Source: Aculops lycopersici (lineage: Eukaryota; Arthropoda; Arachnida; Trombidiformes; Eriophyidae). From it: a DNA stretch of 64,000 bases. The position numbers were made by a program, and so were the translations under genes. Below, one piece after another: positions 33,792 through 44,896 of the stretch (position 1 is its first letter; each line of letters opens with the position of its first letter). The notes beneath the pieces were generated by a model, which was given only the letters and a program-made list of their open reading frames with translations, did not search any database and was not told the DNA's origin. Where the stretch lies: the NCBI GenBank assembly GCA_015350385.1, contig WNKI01000001.1, positions 10,913,302-10,977,301 on the forward strand, written 5' to 3'.

Positions 33792-35746
33792 CTGCATCAT
33801 ATAGTTGATTCATTAAAAATCTCCTTCTTTTCCTCTCTCTGCCCCCTTCCCTTCCGGTTGCCTGTGCATCACGTTGACGGCCAAAGAAGTCTGGTTGGCT
33901 TAACTTTTGATGGAATCTCCATCCATCCAAGTGATAAGCCGATGCAATCGATCTAACCAAACCCCTTCGTCGATCATTGCAACTAAACCTATCCTCTCGC
34001 TTGCCTGCTTGCTCATTCGCTCATTCATGAGATGCCCAGACTCAGCCCACTTGAGAGCCCCGAAGAATCGATGGAATGAATGCTGATGAATGTTGGATGA
34101 AAGTGTTCGTTCAACTCTCAACTCCATGGAACTCTTCGCGAGGTGGACACAATTAGAATTTGTGGCGCCGGCTACAAGAGGGCTGCTTTATAATGGATCT
34201 ACGCCCACCAATGACCACCGACCAGGCCATCGATTGAATGTGCAACTCGCTGGTGGTCGCTTGGTGGCGATTATTATGATGCAACTCCATTGGCTCTGGG
34301 CTACTTTCGCAGGCCGTAGTCGCCAACTAGACACAAGATAGCGTCGAGGCCCATGTTGGTGGGCCCCGAAGGCTCAAGGGTCTAATTCAGTCAGTTTTCA
34401 TGGACATGAAACAAGAGTGAGTCCGAGAGAGAGAACCAGTAACAACGGCAACTTCCGGTAAGCTGGAAAGCGGAACAGGGAGCGGAGAGCGAGTAAATCG
34501 GACGATTGGGGCAGAGAGAGTCGAGGACAAGTAAATCGAAGCAACGAGAATAGCACTGCGACTTGGCATTCGACTCAGCCGCTCGGCTGCTTAGCCTCCA
34601 GGCGTTTGGCCGCTTGCTACAAGAGCCACCGACACAAAGGTAACTTCTAGCTGCATGTGCTGGTACGGCCCTGAAAGTCATTTGGACGTCACCTGCAAAT
34701 CGAACGGGTGGACCGAGCGAGCGAGCGAGCGAGAGCGACTTGCTCGCTGGCTGAGGTTGTTAACTTATTACGATGTTGTTACTTTCGCACTCCTAAGCAA
34801 CGGAAACGACCATGGCGAAGCGCCGCGCCCAACCACCGACTGACTGGCGACGCCGAGACGCTTATTGTTATTTCAACATTTTCACCGGCTGCATCGTAAA
34901 TGTTAGCCAGCAAGCAACTCGCCTGACGCGACCGAATTTCTTTCTCTATTTCTCATCGGTTCTCTGGCTCGTTTAATAGAGCCAAAGAGGAACGAGGCCG
35001 CCGCCGGTGATCAAGACGGCGACGATGAAAGTTGTTTGCTTGCTTGAAAAACTGCGATAAAAATCACCGCCAAGTGGAGTAAGCTCCAGTGACTCAGTTA
35101 GTTGGTCAGCAAAGAGCGCAACCAAGTCAAACTCAACCGGCCAAGTGTATGTGTGCGCGCTTGTAGCCAATTGCCGCTCGACTGAACGCAACGACCCTAG
35201 GTGCCCGGCGCCGGTGCTCTTAGTTTAGTTGGCAGGCGAGCGAACGAATCAGCCGAGCAAACTGGGCGACCCACCTACTCAATGTTTATCCAATTGCCTC
35301 GTCTAGTTTTGCGAGACAAATCCTATTTCTTCTCACGAGCCCCAACATCAACTGGGAGGAATTGATGTTGGTGGCGCGTGAGGAGGATGGAGAAGGGGGC
35401 ACATTTTAAGGGGTTTAAGTGTCACACTTTTCTGCCTTCCCCCTCTCTCTCTCTCCTTTCCGCCTCTCTCGCGTGTGATTTGTTTGTTGTTATTTCCGGC
35501 GCACAAATCTAAAAATGCATCACCTTGTTCTCTGGCGGCACCACAGACGCAGTCGTTATTTTGATCGCGATGCTCACACAAAAGGCAACCGAGAAGAGAT
35601 GAAAGGAACAGAGAAGAGAGGAGGGGAGGAGAGAGGAGAGGAGAGGAGAAGAAAGGGAGAATCAGATCCACACCCAGAGGCGGCGCAAATAAAACTGTCA
35701 CATTCAACACAATGACACGGACATTAAAATTGAAATGAATCCCTAC

Positions 35747-35856
35747 CTCTACCACCTCCGCCACTTGTCGCTGGTCCACTCTAAGGGTTTCGCTGCTCAA
35801 ACCCAAAGCAAAGAGGATATCTGGCGTACGATTCAAGTTGTACGTAACTCGATCCA
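35747..35856 (-). CDS. Candidate exon X3, extracellular-type protein
   Basis: The acceptor GGAGGCAAG at 35857 is phase 1 and the donor GTAGAG|GTAGGG at 35747/35746 is phase 0. It encodes VDRVTYNLNRTPDILFALGL then SSETLRVDQRQ, with the alternating pattern of a cadherin mid-domain (Y-x-L...F-x-L...LRVD). The phase fits X2 upstream and X4 downstream. Confidence 0.4.
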
Positions 35857-36023
35857 CTTGCCTCCACGTGAATTATAAGCAGCGGCGGCGTCAGGCACAA
35901 AACAACCGGCTGGCCACTTGACGAGTTGGTAATAAAAATTAATGGGCCAAAAAATTCTTCTCCCATTCTCGTCTGCTGGCCTCTTAAAGTTTGTGAGTCG
36001 CCCGATGCTTGAGCAAAATATAA

Positions 36024-36026
<3 letters not shown>

Positions 36027-36052
<26 letters not shown>
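36027..36052. repeat. (AT)n dinucleotide microsatellite
   Basis: About 13 AT units in the intron between candidate exons X2 and X3. Confidence 0.9.
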
Positions 36053-36054
<2 letters not shown>

Positions 36055-36181
36055 TTTGGTGCTAGTAACGTATGTGACTTCTAGCCAGTCTCTACTGTTG
36101 GGCCTCTTGGCTCCCTGAGAGAGCTTCCACTTTTTTGCTGTTCCGATTTCTTCAGCCGACTGCCACTGCCAATTAGCTCAC

Positions 36182-36338
36182 CTGGCAACGATATGAATCT
36201 CTGGCCTTCAAATGGTACAGCCGAGGGACAGGTGGGTGGACACAAGTGGAATGTGACATCTAGACGGCCACTGACTCGACCTCGGCGCTCCCGTTGATTT
36301 CCGGCGAGCCCACCGTTGCGCCGCAAGTTGCCCGCGCA
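36182..36338 (-). CDS. Candidate exon X2, extracellular-type protein
   Basis: The acceptor TTTTTCATATTTAG at 36339 has a clear pyrimidine tract and is phase 0. The donor CCAG|GTGAGC at 36182/36181 is phase 1. It encodes 52 codons with GRVSGRLDVTFHLCPPTCPS then AVPFEGQRFISLP. The paired Cys and the strand-like pattern suggest a secreted or ectodomain segment. The family is not established; it is phase-linked to X3. Confidence 0.4.
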
Positions 36339-39300
36339 CTAAATATGAAAAACATCTGACAGCCAGAGAAAGGTTCTAGACGGTCACTGTGGGTGCATGG
36401 CTAGCGAGTGCCCGTTAGTCAGCGACCGCTTATCTGATCTAGGATCCCAAAACCGTGGCGAAATGCGCCACCACAACCACCGCAAATCTGAAGCTCCCCA
36501 ACTCGTCATTTCCACTTGGATTTTTTGGCCTGAATCAGTCGAGATTCCTGGCAAGCTAGCCGGTTTGCTGGCTAGTTTGCCGCTCTTCCAGTTGAAGAGC
36601 ACGAGTAGTAGTGGCGGCTGCAAGTGTCTTATCAGGAAGTAGGCAAAAGTGGCAGCTCTACATTTTGGCCGAGATTCTTATCAAATTAATGGCGAAAAGG
36701 AGAGGGAAGGGGAAAGATATACTCTTGCTCTCGTTACCGGACTAGCAGCCGGCTAGTGGCAAAATTTTCAAACTAAAGCGGCCGCATCATTCTCTTTGGC
36801 TGGCCACTTTCCTCTCATCATTTCAACTCTCTCGCAAACCCAAAAGAGAGATCAGGAAGCATTGCCGAGTTGACCAACTGCCTAGAGACCACTTGACTCT
36901 GGCGGCTCGCGGTGTGGCTTGGTTCAATAGCAAGCCGAGCATTGAGAACTATCCACTTGGCCCACTCCAAAGCGTCAAGTTCGTTTCAATTTGCCAGCCC
37001 ATCTGACGTCCATCATGTTGTTTCGTCGTCTTTTTAGTCGCAGTCGCGATGGCAGTGGCATTTGACCGAACCTTTAGCCCAGTTCTTTGGGTCTTAGTTT
37101 TCTCCTTGGCCAGCATACAATGGCTTCCGTTGCCACCGCTACTTCCGATGCCAAGACAATGAGCTTGGCAACTGAATTTATGATTGATTCAGCCGACAGC
37201 AACAGACCAGTCCGAGTTCGAGTTCGAGTTTGAACCACGACAAGTTAGTAAGTCTCTCTTTCTCTCACTCTCACTCTCACTCACTCTCTCTTTCTCTTGA
37301 GTGGCCTCAAGTGGCCACTCAAGAGTTGGCCAGCCATCACTAAACTCGCAGCCAGCCAACTTACTAAAACTCTCGCTCGTTCACACAAAGCCGACTAATG
37401 GAAAGTGTAATTGAAGCAGCAACCGGAAGTGAGCCGGTTCGCTCCTTATCTTGAGCCGGCCAGTCAGTCACATTCCGTTTCCAATTGGCCAAAAGCGCGG
37501 CATTAAATTCAATTAAAGATCATCTTCTCCTAAGAATAGTTGTTTCTTGCCGCTTCTTCCACTATTCTCATATACCAACTGCCTACTCGGCCATCAGAAT
37601 CTAGATCTGCGGCCGTCACTTCCAGTCACTCGGTTTTGAAGACGAAACGAAGCGAAGCGAGCAAGCGAGATGTAGATAATGGAGTCTCTCCACTTCTATC
37701 TCTCTAGCAAAGAAATCGTGTTTCTGGCCACCAACTTCTCAAGTGGCCGGCCGGCCAACAACAAATCGAGCTTATGGTATTTAGTTTTCAAGCTAAACCA
37801 TCTCTCCTCGGCCTTAAGCAGAAAGCAAACTCATGCAAACCATTAAAAGAGAGAGAGAGAGCAAGATGGCGACTCGAGGCCTGCGATTCCATGTGCCACG
37901 GCGTTTGTTTTGGGCGCGTCCAGCGAGCGAGGAATTAAAATTCAATGAGCTGGAAGAGTTCTGCGCTCTTAGCTCTCGTTGCGCGCCTCTACAGAACGAT
38001 TCTAGCCACCAACTTCCGCCAGCCGTCAGAGCAAATGTTTTAATATGATGCAAAATTGTTCTATTTCATTTCCAATTGGCCGCTAGTGTCGAGAACACAC
38101 AGTGGAGGCGAGCGGATGCACTGCGTGCGCAGTTTCCGCTCAAGCGACACATTTGCTCTTTTCCTGAGCAAATGTGTGACCACCACTAGCCGCTGGTCGC
38201 ACAAGTTGCTAATCGAAATTTCCAACTAGCCACTTGTTACAATTGTGTGATTGCGGCCACACTGAGGCGAAATTCCAAATTAATATGCGCAAACAACAAG
38301 AGAGTAGTCGAAGCGAACGGAATAAATGTCAACCCGCAAAGAGAGATTCGAGCGGTTGAAGCTCGAGCTCGAGCTCCAACTGAAACTTCAACTCAAATCG
38401 CTAGCTCGGATCTAAATGAATTAGCTAGCCAGCTAGCCGGGCAGACAGTGAGCGAGCTAGCCAGCCTTTCAGCTTGCTTAAGTCCAAATTATGGCCAGCG
38501 ACTTACTATCTTGGCGCTCGAGTTTGCCATGTGCAGTTGCGCGAGCGACAGTAATGGGTGCGATAATAATCATGCTCCAGTTTTACAATTATACACTTCT
38601 AGTTGCGCGATAGAAGCGAGCGCAAAGAGACCACCGAAGACGTGGTGGGTTAGAATGTTAAAATAAAGTTCGCCGCCATTTTCGCGGTCAGCTAGCGACT
38701 TCCGCTTAGGCGGCTTCTGTGCGATTAGGTTCTATCTGCTAGCTTGTAATAGAATGTGATCAATGGAAGAATGGGAAATATCCTTAGTGCATGCACAGCT
38801 TGGGTTTCTTCGAATGAATCTGTTACCATTTTGCCACCGCCTTCGTTCATCGTACCGAGTTGAGGTTGTACGATTTAGTCACAAAGTGTTCGATCTGCTA
38901 ACAAAAATTCCAATTATATTAGACGGATGGCAATCATCAAACTTAAATTTCCTCTTCTTACCCACTCACACACTAACTAACTCGCTCACATTTTCCAAGT
39001 TTAATTTCATGACGACTCGCTTGATTTTGATTTTGAATTAGAACTTCACTTCATCACGACAGACGCTCGCAGCAAACAAAAGAGCAAGTGGCAACCGGAA
39101 GTGGGGGCGTCTGGCTGTATAGTGAACCGAGTTAAGGTTGCGAAAAAGTTGCGACAGTTGTAATCTTAAAGTCGCCAGCTAGCGGCGAGCTGAACAACAA
39201 TCCAATTTGTCCATTGACAATCTACGCAGAGCCTAGTACCCATTCAAGTCCAAGGGCAAGCTGGTTTGTGGGAGATAATCGGTTACTTAATTGAGAGATG

Positions 39301-40698
39301 AGGCGACAGAAAGGCTCTAGAGATGACTTTTTCTCTCAATGGACCAAAATAGGAGAGGAAATTGATTCGACAGCGACGAGCTTGCCACTTGCTTCCGCTA
39401 GCTTTGGTCCTAGTTTTTGTTTTCCCTCTCCCTCTCTCTCTCTTTATTTCATTTTGATCCTTGCCTTTTCCTTCTAAATTGAACTAGAGCGCAAAGGGCA
39501 AGCGCTAAATCTGCCCCAGGCGCGAGCTGGCTAATCATCGAGTCCATTTGCAGCGACAGTAGCAGCAGCAGCTCCCTTAAACTTTGCTGATACTCGCTAC
39601 GCGAGCAGAGTTACTTGTCGCTAGCTTGCCAGTTTGCGAGCGAGCGAGCAAAAAAGTAGACCAAAGGAGAAAGACGAAGTTAGTAGAACGGAGAGAAGGA
39701 AAGGAAGTGAGAAAATTTCAATTTAAGTTGCCAATTTGGCAGCTTAATTTGGTCTGCAGCGAGGAGCCGAGCGAGAGATGAGGCCCACGTTTTTTTTCTT
39801 GGCTCCCGATTTTTGGCTAGTTGGCCTAAACTGGCTTCTCTTTTCCTTGGCTTCTTTTCCTTGCCAGCAATCAGTTAGCTTGCTAGTTGCAAAAAGAGGG
39901 CCAAGGAAAAAAGAGAGAAAAAGAGGCGGCCGACAGTCAAATCAGAGCAGCTAGCCAATAAATCGACGCTCTCGGTTTAGTCGGCGCTGCGCTAGAGGAA
40001 CTTGGCGAGTGGTGCCTCTTCTTCTAGCCACCAGTCAGCCCTTCCTTGGTCCAAGACTATGACGTTTACAACGATGAAAGCTCCAGCGGCTAGGGCAACG
40101 AATTAAGCGAAGCGATCACGTAGAGATCTCGACTGCAGCTACGGCGACGGCCGTCGTCGTCGTCGTCTCGCTCTCCTTAACTCGTTCGGTTTGTCCCATC
40201 GGTTCGCGTGTTAAAGAGAAAGAGAGACTAGCTGGCGCATTGGGAAAGCGGGATGCAGATTCTTTTGCTTCGTTTACGAACACACTCGTGATGGTTCGAG
40301 GCCAGAGCGAGGTAGCTGGCGAGACCGGGCGGAAGTTGGCCTGCCTGTAGATTGGTCGGCTGGTTGGTTAACTTTGGACAGACCGGTGGCCAATTTGGGT
40401 TTGCCCTGGGTCTTTTCGAGCAGAGCTAGAAAGCCACATTTGGGCCGACTAACTGAGGGGAAAGAAATGTTTTTCTTTTTCAAGTGGCGCCAGCGATAGA
40501 GTCACGTAAAATCCAACGCGTAATTATTGGCCGGGTCGTGGTCTCGCCCGAAGACACAGTGGCCGTGGCGAAGCCGCAAACTTCGACCAGCAAGTGGTGA
40601 GGCAAAAAACTAGCAAAGCTGAAGCTGCTTGAGTTGGCATTGGCATTGGCATTGGCATTGGCCTGGGATAGCTCTAGCTTGAGTGAGGATGATTATGA
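36339..40698. other. Non-coding stretch, possible long intron
   Basis: No supported gene. It contains TCTC/TCAC tracts near 37250-37300, two CCGGAAGT octamers (37422, 39095), a GTC trinucleotide run near 40150 and a GGCATT hexamer array (40634-40662). Plus-strand frames at 38247-38666 and 38763-39041 begin with plausible starts but resemble nothing known and have no splice or poly(A) context. Confidence 0.4.
40634..40662 (+). repeat. Hexanucleotide (TTGGCA)n tandem array
   Basis: About 4.5 perfect copies of TTGGCA, in non-coding sequence near a candidate minus-strand exon. Confidence 0.85.
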
Positions 40699-40937
40699 TT
40701 ATGATGGCATTTGTGTATATGTGGCGGCAAGTGGTTGAGGCTCCTGTTCACAGTTGCAGCAAGATAGTGGCGCGAAGTTGACGTCGACAACAACAAACTC
40801 TATCCAACCAAATTGCCACTCGCTAGTTTCATTGCTGCCGTTCGTTGGGGTCGCCCTCGAGGCCGTTAGTGGCGACATGTATGCCTCGTGTGTGCAAAAG
40901 AGCAGTGACAAATAATCTGATAGAATTGCGCATCTAA
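40699..40937 (-). CDS. Candidate exon with cadherin-repeat ending
   Basis: The frame runs from an acceptor such as CTACACCACAG at 40938 to a stop at 40699; the true donor is unclear (possibly ACT|GTGAAC near 40754). It encodes TSEWQFGWIEFVVVDVNFAP, strongly reminiscent of the cadherin linker (I-x-V-x-DVN-x-AP), especially calsyntenin KAVVHIQVKDVNEFAP. It is preceded by a Y-x-x-L strand and Cys residues. The match is short and judged by eye, and the phase link to X2 was not found. Confidence 0.4.
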
Positions 40938-43907
40938 CTGTGGTGTAGTCGGCCACAAAAATGATAAGTAGTGCGCCCAACTTGGTGGTTGTTGCGCGTG
41001 TCCCTCTCTCTCTTCCAGTGGAGCTGTTTTATCTGAGACTAACAAACTAACAAAAATAGTATTGGCAGCGAGAAAGAAAGAGAGTGAGAGTGAGGGAGAG
41101 AGGAACAAACTGACAGACAAACAATCCCCTGACTCATCTGCTAAAATGATGATCACTTGCTAACAGTTGTAGTGGAAGCAGTAGCTTGAAAGCGGCGAGT
41201 TATTTGTCAAGTTCTTGCTCGACCAAAACAGGAGGTTTCGAGAGCCAGAGTTTGCAGGCTGATTATCTGTTTCGCGTTGCACAAATACAGAGAGAAAGTT
41301 TGTTGAATTGTAAAAAACAGTTGTCGTCCCAAAGTAATAAGCTATACAAATATAAAAACAATAATAATTGCGCTGAACTCACCTGATAGCTGAGAGATTA
41401 TATTAATCTACACTTGTAATAAACAACGAACTGTTCCAGGTCCCAGTTTGCTCTTTCTCTCGCCCCTGCTTCCCACTTGGTGGCACCCAAAGCTCATTTG
41501 GTGCGCAAACGAAAGGAGCTTGCAAGTTTCCAGCTTTCAAGTCGAGTTCAGTTGTCGAGTTGTCGGCGACGGCGGCCGTGATCATTAAGTGGTTAGTGGC
41601 TGGTGGTTGTGTTGCGTTCCGAGGCGTCGCGTTAAAGTTGCCGATTAGATCTGGAGTCAGTCTCGCTGGGGCTGGCAGATGGGCGACGCCATTCGCTAGC
41701 TCCCTTGGCCTTTTGCTTCAACTCTTGCTAAGTGAAATGGAGTCGCCACCTTGCGCTTTGTTTCAATTCAATGCAACTTGCTACTTCCAGTTCCCCTACT
41801 TTCAATTCACTAAGCTTCGAGTTCTAGTTCTAGTTCAATTGAGTTCAGTTTGGTTTGGTTTGTTTTGGTTCAGTTAAGTTCGGTTCGGTTCAATTTGATT
41901 CAGCCGTCGAAAGTTTCCATTGAGTTCGGTTTAGTCTAGTTTCGCCTGGCCTCGCGTTGTACTAACTTGGGCTGGAGCTTCTAGTTAATAGTGTTAGCGG
42001 ATCGCTAGGGTTAGCCGCAAACACAACGCAAGCCTCGACAGGAAGATTTGGTTGGTTGGTTGGCTGGTGTTGCAATAGTGTAAACACACACCCACAAGTC
42101 AGCGAGCCGACCGACCAGCGATCTTGCCAATGATTCGATTTCGTTCCCCTTCCACAATGATGGTGGTTGTCCGCGACTCACTCGGCCGACAAGCGCGCGC
42201 GCTAACACCTCGACTAGCTCGCCAGTTCGCGAGCCGGCCGGTCGCTAACTCGCCGGCGCTAGCTCCCTGATCACCTGGCTGGCAGGCTGGCTTACCGATG
42301 ACACTCGTGCCGCGGTCGCTGCCGACGCCTTTCCGTAAGGACGCGCCCACAAGCTAGCTGGCTGGCTGGCGGTTTATTGATGGTGATGATGGCGATGCTA
42401 ATGCTCACACAACCACCACTTGATCCCCGCTAACCTAACCACTTGCTCTGGTGGCCGAATGGCAGAGTTTTCTTTGGTTAAGTTGTCCAACGGTTGGCTG
42501 GCTGGCTAGCTAGCTAGGTATCAAGCCAGCGAGTGGTTGCTATTAATCTGCCAGGACTTGAGGCAAGTTTTCCGCTCGAGCGTGTGATAGTTGCGCGGCG
42601 GAGGCGGCCCAAAGTTCACCGCTTTAATTATGATTGGCGCTTCACCTGTCGTTGTGTGTTTTCCTGCGTTCGTTGCTACTGTCGTTGCAATCTACCTGTC
42701 GGTCTTAGCCGACTCGCTGGCCACTTGATAGCAAAGCGGCCCGCTAAACTTTAGCTTGAATTCTTCTCCGCCTTTGAGGAACCTTTTGACCAGGTTCAGG
42801 GACAATAGCTACTTCAAATGTTGATTGCCTCTGCTGGCTTGCTCGCCTCTAGTTTAACGATTTCACATTCGAGGCTCCACTCTGCTCGCTGGTCTATTAG
42901 TTAGTTAGTTAGTTAGTATATCGATCGATTGATCGATCGATCGGCAGGTCGAGTCTAGTTCAGTTTCTCTGAGTTATCAAAAGGCCAGTTGTCGATTATC
43001 GGAGGCTATTAATTACTCGCGATTACTTGTTACAATCACGTCGTCGTCTTCGTTTCTCGTCGCTTGCCACTTTCGCTCTGGTCGCTGCTCATGCACATAA
43101 CACACAAAGACCTACATGTTTGCCTTGCTAGCGAATTGTCTTACGAGAGTCACCCAACCACTCGGCGCTCACACTTTCCACAACAACTTGCTCACATGGC
43201 CGCCAAATGGCAACATGAACCGCTGGCCATCTAGCACAATATCTGTGGTCACAGAATGCAACAAACTCGTGACTCTACATGGACATTAACAACTTGGCTT
43301 GTAGCTGGCAAGTTGGCTGGCTGGCTTGCTTGCTTGCTGGCTTGCTGGCGGCAACTCACTTGGACACTTTTAGTAAAGTGTCTAAGTTGTGTTGTCGCTA
43401 CAGAAAACCCACTGGCTCGTTGACTCACTCACGCGCACCACACTAACACACTTACAATCGATCGCCAGCCAATTGAATGAACGCTGACGACCACGATCAA
43501 ACCAAAGCAAACCCAAGTACGCGAGGCCTCAGATGGGCACCCAAAAACATACACCTACACTTTGAAGCGCATGCGCTCGCCCCCTAAGCTAAGACCAAGA
43601 GAAAGCTAACCAACCAGTCGAACAGCTCAATGGTCGCGCTAGGCCTACGCGACTCCTACCACCGCAAACCCATTGAGACTTCGGAGAGCACAATTGCAAG
43701 TGGGTTAGATTTTGCGCAAATAGCAAGCCAGTGACGCAACAACCGGCGAGCCAGACCAGAAGCAATAGGCAAGCAACTAACAATAGCAAGCGACCCATCA
43801 ACTTGGCGGCCAATCTTGGGCCGCTTTTTCTACTCTCGCTCCCCTTTGGCCAATTATTGTCGGCTAACAAATAAGCCACTTTGGTTGCGCAGCGTGCACC
43901 AAAGTGG
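40938..43907. other. Non-coding stretch with tetranucleotide repeats
   Basis: It contains (GTTA)n at 42897-42917 immediately followed by an ATCG tract at 42920-42943, plus many GCTAGC/GGCTGG words. A minus-strand frame near 42110-42240 with TTTIIVEGERNRIIGKIAG looks like the first strand of a cadherin repeat but lacks a good donor. A minus-strand frame at 43589-44071 overlaps the membrane-protein gene antisense and is rejected. Confidence 0.4.
42897..42943 (+). repeat. Compound tetranucleotide repeat (GTTA)n-(ATCG)n
   Basis: About five GTTA units are followed, after a few bases, by ATCGATCGATTGATCGATCG. The second part is self-complementary and could form a cruciform. Confidence 0.85.
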
Positions 43908-44699
43908 ATGGCCAATGGACAAGCGACACCAACCACACCGAAGACAACTGAAGCAATGACAACAACGATCACCACCACGACGGCCACTACGAGAACGACC
44001 ACCGCGATGACAGCGATAAGCATGCGCATCAGTTTGCGCCGGACACTCGCATGTCGACACGAGCCACGCAAACGAGGGGCTGCGCCGCGGCGCCGCCACC
44101 CGCCACTTCCGGTGCTCGCTGGCCGAAATCAAAAGGCCAGCGGACCAAGGAGGCAAAGGCTGTCCGTGGCGCTACTGCTATCGCTTGCAGTGGCCGTGCT
44201 GATTATTCATTTGGCTTTCAATGGCAGAGGCGCCTGGTGCTCGCCAGCTGCAAGCGAGCAGCACGAGAGGAGACTAATGCAACAGCGACAACAAAGGGCA
44301 AGCCAGAGTCCATTGGATTCGGACGATAATGTGACAACAAATGGGAGGCTGCCAACAATGAGCAAGCAAGACGCAGATCGGCCAACAATTAGCGAAGCCA
44401 AACGACTTTATTGTCGCCAGTGCCAAACGGAGTGTCCAAATCTCACCACTGAACTAGGCCATAAACATTCACCTAGCGACACTGAGATATTGAACGGAAG
44501 CAGGAGACTCAGTGGTCGAGTCAGCTTGTTTTGCAATTGCAGGTCCATATTCGATTTCCAACGCGGCAAATTGGTTTGCAAGAATATGAGCCAAACGGGA
44601 GCCAGAGTTGACCAACGCAACAACAAGAATGGGGATCACGATAAGACAGAAGCGGAAGCGCGAGCCAACTCCAGCGCGCAGATAACCGCGCGCAGATAA
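43908..44699 (+). CDS. Hypothetical single-pass membrane protein with Cys-rich C-terminal domain
   Basis: The first ATG after an in-frame stop is at 43908, giving 263 residues in one exon. The order is a Thr-rich N-terminus (about 1-40), an Arg-rich stretch (about 40-83), one transmembrane segment (LSVALLLSLAVAVLIIHLAF, about 84-103), then a polar region. The latter holds several N-glycosylation sequons (NVT, NLT, NGS, NMS, NSS) and a Cys pattern: CRQCQTEC, then CNC, then C. Positive charges before the membrane segment suggest type II topology with the C-terminus outside. AATAAA (44698-44703) overlaps the TAA stop, supporting a real 3' end. It converges on the UBR1-like gene. An upstream exon is possible. 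Family not recognised. Confidence 0.5.
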   Translation: MANGQATPTTPKTTEAMTTTITTTTATTRTTTAMTAISMRISLRRTLACRHEPRKRGAAPRRRHPPLPVLAGRNQKASGPRRQRLSVALLLSLAVAVLIIHLAFNGRGAWCSPAASEQHERRLMQQRQQRASQSPLDSDDNVTTNGRLPTMSKQDADRPTISEAKRLYCRQCQTECPNLTTELGHKHSPSDTEILNGSRRLSGRVSLFCNCRSIFDFQRGKLVCKNMSQTGARVDQRNNKNGDHDKTEAEARANSSAQITARR

Positions 44700-44703
44700 T
44701 AAA
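44698..44703 (+). terminator. Poly(A) signal overlapping the stop of the membrane-protein gene
   Basis: The frame ends AGA TAA, and AATAAA starts on the second base of that stop codon. Confidence 0.5.
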
Positions 44704-44896
44704 CAAAGATATGGAGGCAAAGAAGGCGATAAATAAATTCAGATGTTAGTCGTCGATTATTATGTTTCTTTATTTACTCCAATTTGCCTATTTTCGGGTA
44801 GTATAAGTTCTCATTGCAATTCTGAGTCGCTTAGTTTGCTCAGCTCAATCAATTCGTTTGATTTGGTCTCGTGTGTCTTGTCCATGAATCTAGCGT

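Noticed and set aside
43589..44071. 160-codon minus-strand frame with hydrophobic Val/Ile-rich stretch
   Set aside because: Its hydrophobic run is largely the antisense of the Thr-rich N-terminus of the plus-strand membrane-protein gene, and it has no splice or poly(A) support.
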